Positions 55,580 through 64,000 of a stretch of 64,000 bases of DNA are shown here, one piece after another (the stretch's first letter is position 1; every line of letters starts with the position of its first letter). The DNA lies in the NCBI GenBank assembly GCA_029378245.1, contig JARKIF010000004.1:2728001-2792000 (forward strand). The letters are read 5' to 3'. The notes beneath the pieces are model-generated. The model searched no databases. It was not told the origin of the DNA and worked only from the letters and a program-made list of their open reading frames with translations. This DNA is from Roridomyces roridus (taxonomy: Eukaryota; Basidiomycota; Agaricomycetes; Agaricales; Mycenaceae). The translations under genes and the position numbers were made by a program.

Positions 55580-58500
55580 GACTGCAACGTCCTCAAAACG
55601 TCCTTGGTTATCCGTGGGAACGAGTTGGGAACAAGGGCAACGCGTGTGGTCGATGGTGGTGGAAGACGAGGGTTCGGCCGTGAGTGGCCGAACGCCGACA
55701 AAAAGCCGCCGTGCGATCTCGGCCAAAGCTCCGAGCACAGCCTCATCGTCTCTTGCTTTCTACCACCACGTTGAAGCTGATTATTGGCTTAGACAACCTC
55801 CTCCTCCTCCACCCCTCTCGCAGCCCTGGCTGCGCGAAGGGACCGCAATATAAGTGTTCGGCTCTTCCCACCAAAAGATTCAGGGCCAGGCAGATGAGAT
55901 TGATTCTTCAAGAGGTGCGAGTCGTCAAGAATCTAGCGGGATTTTAAGCAAGATAATTATATTATACACAGTACAATTTTCCCAGGGGATTTTTATCTTG
56001 GAAACGATACTCTACAAGTCTAGATACGATAATTCATCGCCTCCGGTTCCTTTCCTTGCATTGCCTCGTCAAGCAAGTCGATCACATCCGCCGCACATCC
56101 AAAGGACAAGCTCCATCCCGACCCGCCGTGTCCGTAACAATGCACAATCCGACTCGCCTCGGACGACTCCTCAGAACGGCGCAACTCTCGTTCGACTCGG
56201 ACGTTCTTCGAGCGAGCTGGGCGGAGTCCCTGTGCGAGCGGGTACGCTGGATCCAACTTGGCGTTCTTCAAACCGGGGAGGAACTCGTTTGCTCGTTGGC
56301 GCATGCGCTGGACGACGGGAGTGTCGAGTGTCAGATCAAGATCCCACTGGTTGTCCTGTGCGATGCCGCCGATTAGGAGAATGTTGTCGGTACGTGGCAC
56401 GATGAAGATGATTTCGTTGTCCGCAGATACGTCTGCACTGATGGAAAGCGCAGCGTCGACTTTTGGGAAGGTCGTTCCATCGTTGACAACACGCAAGAGG
56501 GCACCACGGAGTGGTGAGCACGAGTCGTCGCCTGATAGGAAGCCTCCATGGAGCCCTGTGGCATTGACGATGGCGTCGGCGTGGAACTCGTTGCGGAGGT
56601 CTTGCTCGATGGAGAGCAGATCGGTGTCTATGGTGCGTGTCGCCATCGTCGCTCCCTTGCTCAGCACCAAGTTCGTCAACCAATGCATAGCCTGGTCCGT
56701 GTCGATCACGGGCACTGACAATTCATAGCCGTCCATGATACCGCCCTCGTACTTGGGGTTCACGCCGCGCTCCTCGGCCAGCTTTGCCCCCGCATGCCGG
56801 AATCCCTCTACACCGCTCCCTGCGATTTCCGTCATCTTGTTGAGCAGTTTCCTGCACTTGGTGTTATCTTCCGAGAGTCGTTGGGGGAAGAAGAAGTTCG
56901 ACTGGGTCATGCGAACTCCAGCCTCGCGAGAAAGGCCTGCATCGTCGGCGATCTGCTTCCACGCCCAATACGCTGTCATGCACCAATGCTTCGAATACTC
57001 GAGCGAGACGGCATCGACGTGCGAACCGCACACTGCCGGCGGGAACTCCCAGAGCGCACCGGCGATCTGAGAGGTGAGTCTATCGCCGTGGCTTTGTCCA
57101 ACGTTGGCCCATCCTTTGGAGATGACAGTCACTTTGTAGCCTTTGTCGAGCAAGGCCCATGCGGTGACGAGACCGATGACACCCGCGCCGACGATGAGAA
57201 TGTGGGGCGAGTCTGCCTGCTGTTGGACGAGGCGCTGAGGGTGTGGGGTGATGTTCTCGTTCATGACGAGTTTGTGGTTCGTGTTGTAACGCTCGGCAGG
57301 GGTGCGAGATGATGATTCTTCGTTCTGGGCTGCCTGCCTCTCCGCCTGGTAGAGATGGCTCGATACCGAGTGCTCGTCTGAAGAAATCTTGTCAAAGGGA
57401 TGAAGGAAGTCAAGGAGGTAACGTACTGATGAAAGACATGTTGAATTCCGAGGAAGAGGAGGAAGAAGTTGGTCTAGTAGACTAGTCGAGTGAAAGGATG
57501 TAGGATGTCTGGAGTATTCAGCTCGAACGACCCTAGGTTATATACTTCATAATCCTCCGTTGTACTCCGCTCCCATGGACGATCACCAGCACCGAACAGT
57601 GTGCTATTTTCACCAAAGTAAGACGTGAACTAAAATCGGGGACATCCAGTCTCCGGATGATGTCCGCGACCAGCGGTTGTCTGAGATTCAAATCGTCGAC
57701 ATTATTCCACCTCGGATTTTTCATGCCCGCTGTAATTAAAAGGAGGGCTAGGCGAAACAAATTATAACATACTCCTTTTCTCTCCTCGAATTGAAAAATA
57801 TACTGCGCGTCCATTGTTTTCATTCAAATGCGAGACGCCCGGGGATGCACGGTAACTTCAGGTGGATCGGTCGAGACCTCAAGGCCCCATCTACCACGCA
57901 CGGTTGACCACATTCGGAACGCCGATCGTACAAATGAGGAGTCTGTCATGGCACGAATGCCTGGATGCCATGGGGCGATTGAATTTTCAAGGCTTCGAAA
58001 GCGTATATACAGTCCTCACAGGTGAATACTAGCCTCCTCATGATGCTGTAGAAAATACGGGTGGAGACGAACAATGCATAAAACTCAGTTACACGGTGCA
58101 CTCAGAGCCCAGAACGAAGAAATAACTACTCTGTGCTCCCTCCATGTAGGGGCTCAGAGGACTGTCTTGGCCGTCTGGCGGTTGTTCGAGGCCTCGAGTT
58201 GACGATGGCCTGGGCATGGTACTGAGGAGTTCCTGATCCTATTCCGACTGAGCAGCCGCTCGTGGACGGACCAAAATTTGAAATGCCTCCCTTCTCGTTC
58301 TCTCGTGCGACCGGGGCGCGAGCTGTCCAGACGGGCAACCAAAAAAAAGACTTCCGAGTCCCGAACGAAATGTAAAAATCTGATACACTCTCTGTGTCAC
58401 AGCGGGAAGTGGGGTCAAATGCCAACTGCGCCACCGAGATTCGCACGATTGATGAACATCCAGGTACATCAATGACCCGGGTGATCATGCCCAGCCCGGA

Positions 58501-59140
58501 TCAAGGCAATCATTGTGGACAGTGATGCGAGTCCGTTCCGCCAAGTATCTGCGAGCTGCTCAATGTTTGAGAAGCGTCCAGTACTCTCTCTATTTTCGGT
58601 CCGTCTCTAACTTTATCCGTGTCCAGACTGCCTGCCAATGCCAGTCAAGATTCCAACCTGCCTAAATAAAGCGGCTCAGCAGGTACAGATTGGCATCAAA
58701 TTCGCGGACAAGAGAGAACATCCTGTGGCAAGAAAATTCAATGCCTGTAAAGAGTGCGCCGAAACCTGATATATTTCAGTGGCAGAAAGAGAGTAGCGGA
58801 CTCGTGACGGTGCTTGCAACATTTAGGGAATATCGTGTTTGGGTTCAGCCGTGAAACCCGGACCCAATGTATACTCAGGACTGATTGAACTCGCATCCGA
58901 TCGGCCACATGGTCCCGTCCATCCCCTGCTCTGGACTGTACATTAGAACACGGGCGGAGCTTTCAGCATTGATAAACATTCGTACTTTAATGGAATAGCG
59001 CAGTGCGCTGTCTGGACTGGAGCACGGAGGAGAGTCGGCGTTGTCCGTCGCCAATGTCGTACATGGATCCGCTTCGAGTTTTGAGTTCCGCATCGCAGCG
59101 GCCTCAAAATTAGGGGAGGAAGCACCATAAAGTTGCCAGA
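55580..59140. repeat. Segmental duplication, copy B
   Basis: Same-orientation counterpart of 12190-15866, 43 kb away. Gene and flanks are both included. Differences are mostly single bases in the gene and indels in the flanks. Limits are approximate. Confidence 0.8.
56023..57439 (-). CDS. D-amino-acid-oxidase-like FAD flavoenzyme, copy B
   Basis: Paralogue of the gene at 12752-14169, with the same structure: a 13-base first exon (57439-57427), a gtacgt..ttcag intron, then a long exon from 57377. The FAD motif HILIVGAGVIGLVTAWALL and the C-terminal GHGGSGWSLSFGCAADVIDL signature are unchanged. Replacements relative to copy A are few and mostly conservative, for example SLSGDD to FLSGDD, SEDNEI to SADNEI and FPQQLS to FPQRLS. 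The frame is intact, so both copies may be active. The last residues (EAMNYRI) are the same and lack a standard peroxisomal signal. Confidence 0.8.
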
Positions 59141-60978
59141 TCCTAATGGGAATAGAGTTGCGAGCTACTGAGCTTGCAAGTTCAACTAGATGCTGGCCTA
59201 GATCATCAATATCCCGGGACCAAGTCGATAGCCACTTATTTCCGCAGCAATGAGACACTGGGACACAGCATCATTCTACTTATTCTAAGAGCCGCCGGTG
59301 CGTTTTGCACGAAAGGGACCAATTTCCATCTAGGCTACCTCTATCATTCCAGCTGCCTGGAGTCGAATCAGTCCCGGAAGAGCGTGTATTTTGTACCTGC
59401 AAGTATGCAAAGATTCCAAAGAAACCCAGTGCCCACTGCATGGTGGCCTGGAGAGTACCAGCGGTCGAGGAATCGCAGGGGAAGAAATGCAGCGGCGGGA
59501 GATCACTGGGAGATCTCGGCTGGCGACACGCCGTCCCCAGTACGAATATCGAGGACAGGGAAAAGGAGGCTCAGCAAAAAGTTATCGAGAAATCAACATT
59601 ATACGGCCAGCGAACGAGCTCTGCCGGCATGCCTGTGGGACATTCGTAGGCACGCCACAGAAAATTGTCCTGAGCAGTGTGTGGCAAGGAAACCCGGCAT
59701 CAGAACAGAGAGAAAGAGAGGGAGCCGAATTCCGGCGGATAATTTGCTGGAAAAAGTTGAAAATTGTCCAGTCCCGAGTCGAACGAGAATTTCTTGTGCA
59801 TGTGTTTGAATCCAAAGGCTTTGATTCTATGCCGGTTTCCAAGAATCAGGCGAGTGAAAGATTGGAACTTCCGACTTAGCATGTAGACCCATAGCTCCAG
59901 GGAGCAGCAGATCAGCGGTGTAAGGCACACAAAGGGCTCCGAGTGTAATGCTCAAAGGCCCATTGAAGAAGAGAGAGGAGAGCCTGGAGACGAAGGTAAG
60001 TATACGTAGAGCCAGGCTGTATGTACATACAAGTCATGGCAGGACGTCAAGTCAGGAAGAACTGCCGGGAGGAGTGACAGTCTGGGTCCCAGGGTAGAAG
60101 GATTTCAAGGAGAAGGCGTTATATTTGCGTGGGCACTGGGCTGTGGTTGGACAGGAGACAAGGAGCGTTGGGCCGTGATTGACCGAAACCCGATAAACTC
60201 CGATGTGCCATCGAAGCCAAAGCTCCGAGCACAGCCTCAGCGCCTTTCCTTCTCCCACTGCCACGTTGCCGACTGCGCAAGCCCATCCAAGAAGAGCGCT
60301 CATCCAGAACACACGCGAGTCTCTGGGTAGTGAGACCCCGCGCCGACCCAGTGGTACACCGCCATCCTCAAGATCGTTCCATCTCGTCACGGGCTATGCG
60401 CTTCGTGCTTGAATTACCATTCACCAAATCTCAGAGATGGTGACTGCGAGGAACCCTATGCTTCTACTCATCTTTGGTTCTGCCCTTCCGATCTCGCTCG
60501 CGTTCTATGCGGTCGAGGGTTCACACTCCCGCATTCATGCGTGTCGTCCCCGTCACCACCACCGCGGCGCCGCGATCGCTACTTGCTTCAATGATTATTC
60601 GGCTTGCTTGAAGATGCTGTGTCCACTGACTCGCAACGCACCTCACTTCGCATTCATCGCCCCGACTAGCTTGGTCTCCTTCAGAAACATGCTGAAATCG
60701 ACGTTCCATAAACTACGCCGCCGACAACTTCCGGGAAGTCCATCAACATCGCCAGCTTGGCGTCCTTCCACCAGCCTAGACGGTTTTCGGAGATAGCAGC
60801 CTCAAATTCGATATTGGGCTTTCCGCACTTGGTCTCACGCCGCAGGATACTATCAAGTTCCGTTTTGTCCTGTGTTTTTGATTCCAAATAGGCGCTGGTT
60901 GCCCTCCCGAGATCACACTGATCCTCGCCCTGTATTTAAAAGTGCGCAATCCGATCCATGAGACTCTCATCCCTCATC
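59141..60978. other. Intergenic with two repeat fragments
   Basis: No confident gene. 59776-59784 carries a minus-strand GTTCGACTC with a T-run about 25 bases further (59754-59758), a dispersed copy of the tRNA-like repeat. 60130-60290 matches the left end of the oxidase duplication (12260-12390 and 55660-55770), sharing 'ccgagcacagcctcag'. A minus frame at 60887-60681 (ELDSILRRETKCGKPNIEFE) has protein-like composition but no recognised domain. Confidence 0.4.
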
Positions 60979-62690
60979 ATGTCTGCGCCTGCTATACCCA
61001 CCGTCGACCTACCCAAAACATTGGGTGCCCTCCTCATCGGCGCACTCTTCGCATCCGTGTAAATGCCTACGATCTCAATTGCGTGCACACCTCATGGTGC
61101 CACCAGCCTGTTGGGAATAACATCTCTTCAGGCTGGCTTCTATTTCAGATATTATGGGCATGACCCCTTCCGGCTGAAACTAATGGTCAGTTTGTTACTT
61201 GATGTCGCCCGCAGGTGTTGATCCATGTTGGAGGTCGCGGTAGTCTCGTATGTGATTCACATTCAAGCGAGGCTCCATTGTCCAATTGCTTTTGAGGGTT
61301 TTCGCTGCCATACACATAGGATTCATATGGCGCACCCTCTGGGTCTACCTGATAGCAAACTACGGAAGAAGCGCAACGATCGAGAGCGCTACGTGGTATG
61401 TACGGGCCCCTCTGGAAAATACTCTGGACCGGAAACATATTACAGGGAGATACCCGTGTGTCGCCCAACCAATTGAATATCGCACCAAGTTGTCTCATTC
61501 TGTTCACAGACCACCATAATTCAAAATGTGCAGCTCTTCTTGTGTTTCTCACTTCCTTTCTTATGGTGCGGCTAGCTCTGTATCGGCGCCTTCAAAGACT
61601 GGTGAGTGAAACGTTTCCAACAATGCGATTCACCAATCCTAATCTTGATCGGTTGTGAAGCTTTTTTGCGTATCGCATTTTCATTTTGAGCAAACGCAAT
61701 TGGTTTTTGACCGCGCCTGTCGTGCGTGTCGGTTTGTGTACTCGCTTGCTTTCAAAAACTCTGTTAGGTCACTCTTCTGTTTCTTCGCCCTGGTAAGACT
61801 GAGTCCTCGCTCCACTCTATTAGTATTCATCATGGCTTTGTCGCAGCTTTAGGGATAGGTCTTTCACCCCATTTGCATGTCATCGTCATTCTAATTCTGA
61901 ATCAGCCGCCAGTGTAGAACTGTAGGTTCATTTCAGTGTATTTCGGCAGACATCGATTCATTCCATGGGCAAGCTTTAAGCTCAAGAATTACACATCACT
62001 GCAGGAGTCCTCTGGTGTGAGTGCCTCTGCTTTCCCATTTGCAGAGGAGCTCATGAGACGACAGTGGCTGGTCACACTCGGGTTGAGCGTCTCTGCGGTT
62101 CTTGACAGCCTCACAACAAGTGAGCTGGTGTTCCTATTATTTCAACATCGTGTCGGGAACGCACGGTGACCTAGTGTTCAAGTTACTCGGCGAGAAATGA
62201 AATAACTGACATGATTTCTCAAAAGCCTCAGCCGCGTCCTTGACAATCTGATTCTCTACGGCCTGGAATCCGGTTGGTTATCATCTCCCGTTCGCGACAA
62301 TATCCGACTCCTAACTACCTGCTCCAGGCTCTCTTACATTGTACCGGTCCTTTCATCTATCTTCCGCTCTCTTTTACTGACAGAGCGCGCGATACAATGG
62401 CCTTACTCTAGTTTTTGTTCCATGACAACACTGCTATGCGTCAGTTTCATCCTAGTTTCCCTTGCGCACTCGAGTATTGACATCCCCAGTGGATTACCAT
62501 GAAGAACAACCTGATCTTTATGGGTGTCTATTTTCTCCTGGGCCAAAGTATGCTTTCTACATGCCCTCGGGCCTCCCACGTATTTGTCTCTCAACACTGA
62601 ACGCTGAACAGTCAATGCCAACGTATTACTCGCTGCGTGGGATCCATTGTATTCTCTCCACTCCCCGAATTTCATGCTCAGCCCGATAGG
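60979..62690 (+). pseudogene. DUF6534-type membrane protein gene, probably degenerate
   Basis: Multi-pass membrane proteins of this family are abundant in Agaricomycetes and have no known function. The first exon is typical: MSAPAIPTVDLPKTLGALLI. After a short intron comes GITSLQAGFYFRYYGHDPFR, then later pieces: VSYVIHIQ, ANYGRSATIESATW, SKRNWFLTAPVV, WLVTLGLSVSAVLDSLTTS and NNLIFMGVYFLLGQ. Several of these lie in different frames with no clean splice between them (about 61215 and 61290), and the C-terminal consensus is lost. I read it as a pseudogene with several indels, though missed introns could explain part. Confidence 0.55.
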
Positions 62691-62699
62691 TTGAACTTG

Positions 62700-63141
62700 A
62701 GAAACTCGATTATGAACCGTAACGAGGAGTTCCGAAGCCGGTCATTGGTTTGGGGCACGCGTCAAGACAGAAACAACTCGGGTACGGTGCGATTTGCGGT
62801 ATTTTTCTCTCCCAGCTTTGCAGCCCGTACATACTTACTGAAGACGCCCAGGAGCCTCAAATCAGTACACAGATGGCAGAACACAGCAGTGTGCGGCTTG
62901 AACAATGCGACCCGGTTGAGGGAAAGTAATTTGGGGGTTATAATTACATCCTCTTGCTCGTATGTACTTCTAGATCATGAAATTCAAGCCCAAGGAACAC
63001 TGGAGCGTGTCGGCGCGTTCTGAGAGAGCCTGTTGTGCCGACGAAACAACTCCAGATCACGTGCCGAGTCGGAGCCACGTGATCGTGATGAGGCTGTGAT
63101 AAGGCTGTGACTGCTCCTTCTCCTAATCCACCACTACGATA
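62700..63141. other. No gene seen
   Basis: Downstream flank of the membrane gene. Near 63058-63084 'cacgtg' occurs twice around 'ccgagtcggagc'. No other feature was recognised. Confidence 0.4.
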
Positions 63142-63496
63142 GGGTGCTGTAAATTAATCCTGGACCCTTATTTACCGGTTAATTAACCCAGTTAATAAAC
63201 CGGTTTAAAAACTGGCGTGAAAAAGTGGAAATCTGAGCTCCAGAGCAAAATTTTCGGCTCCAGGACACCTCTGAGCTCTCTGGCACCTTCCCAGTGTTCA
63301 ATAACCCAAAAATAGCACTTGACCCAAATTTCAGGCTGCTAGAACATGCCCCAGAGAGCGATCAGCAACATTGATGGCATCAATGATGACCTGGGAGGCG
63401 TTTATAAACGGACAGTTCAGCCGAAAACATTATAAACCGCGTTTATAAACACCGGTTTATAAACCGGTTTATAAACAGGTGTTATTTACAGCACCC
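63142..63496. mobile_element. 355-bp palindromic MITE
   Basis: Terminal inverted repeats are GGGTGCTGTAAAT and ATTTACAGCACCC, flanked by TA on both sides (63140-63141 and 63497-63498). Inside both ends are repeated 'ggtttataaac'/'accggtttataaac' words, each nearly palindromic. There is no coding capacity. The TA flanks suggest a Tc1/mariner-like or related mobiliser. Confidence 0.75.
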
Positions 63497-63498
63497 TA

Positions 63499-64000
63499 CA
63501 CCACGACGAATGGCGACCAACCCAGGCCCTGGCAGGGATCGTCTGTAGGCTCTAATATGATCAAGATTCTGCACGACTGCACCTGCAAGACTGCGCCTGA
63601 ATTCAGCTGGACGATCGACACCGTCGGACTCGGCGGAGAGTCCCGGCGGAGACTTGCAAATTGTTTGCAAACCGGTCTCCAACGCGTTACATCGGACGTA
63701 TCACTGGATTTTCAACCTGCGGAACGATCGACTTTGGGAGCCTAGGCTTTCATGGCTAGTCATTTACTGTAAATTAAAAACTGCAGATCCTCCGGTCGGC
63801 GGTCTTTGCTTCTCTCTGCGGGACAATCTCAACAATCGACAAGCCGTCTGCCCGCTTCCCTCCTTCATCTCTTGTTCGCCCTTACGCTCCATCTTTAGCC
63901 CGCGATGTGGTTCAAGTAACCGCCCTGGACCGTTTCACTCCTATCCGTCGATCGCCTCGTGTTTTATAAAAAAAGCGGGTTTTCCTGTACCGGTCGTCGC
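63499..64000. other. Right edge, no gene assigned
   Basis: Short open frame at 63479-63745 without a recognised domain. The C/T-rich stretch at 63790-63900 could be the promoter side of a gene lying beyond the window. Confidence 0.3.

Overview
The window is fungal nuclear DNA, most likely from a mushroom-forming basidiomycete (Agaricomycetes). The support is many short GT-AG introns of about 45-70 bp, a DUF6534-type membrane gene, a NACHT-ankyrin NLR of the fungal kind, an A-T-TE NRPS-like synthetase, an EZH-type H3K27 methyltransferase, and a heavy mixed load of Copia, hAT, pogo-like and MITE elements. I cannot name the species. All exon structures were inferred by eye from splice sites and protein-family fit.

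Layout. 1-8.2 kb: an array of repeat units whose common feature is a tRNA T-arm (B-box) motif on the minus strand, nearly always followed by a T-run like a Pol III terminator. The array is interrupted by an LTR-like element (0.87-2.28 kb) and a 269-bp MITE. 8.4-11.9 kb: a USP10/Ubp3-type ubiquitin protease (+). 12.2-15.9 kb: a D-amino-acid-oxidase-like gene (-) inside a 3.6-kb segment duplicated at 55.6-59.1 kb. 16.5-17.6 kb: an NmrA-like NAD(P)-binding protein (+). 18.0-19.1 kb: a DNA element with long terminal inverted repeats. 19.9-24.2 kb: an NLR gene (NACHT plus about 12 near-identical ankyrin repeats), cut in the ankyrin array by a 1.4-kb LTR-like insertion. 25.4-31.3 kb: a possible LTR remnant carrying a hAT transposon whose transposase looks complete.

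33.5-34.4 kb: a BTB/POZ gene (-). 34.8-37.6 kb: an EZH-type SET methyltransferase, the PRC2 catalytic subunit (-). 39.3-42.6 kb: an NRPS-like synthetase with adenylation, carrier and thioesterase domains (+). 43.2-44.7 kb: a DUG3-like class II glutamine amidotransferase (+). 45.2-47.4 kb: a class V aminotransferase / molybdenum-cofactor-sulfurase-like protein (-). 48.1-49.3 kb: a 1.1-kb pogo/Fot1-like element. 49.3-54.7 kb: a young Copia retrotransposon with LTRs identical by eye and one frameshift in pol. 55.6-59.1 kb: the second oxidase copy. 61.0-62.7 kb: a degenerate DUF6534-type membrane gene. 63.1-63.5 kb: a palindrome-rich MITE.

The genes do not form one pathway. The coherent reading is an island of housekeeping and accessory genes repeatedly invaded by mobile DNA. 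The features most worth follow-up are the Pol III-like repeat array, the element-disrupted NLR, the duplicated oxidase and the uncharacterised A-T-TE synthetase.
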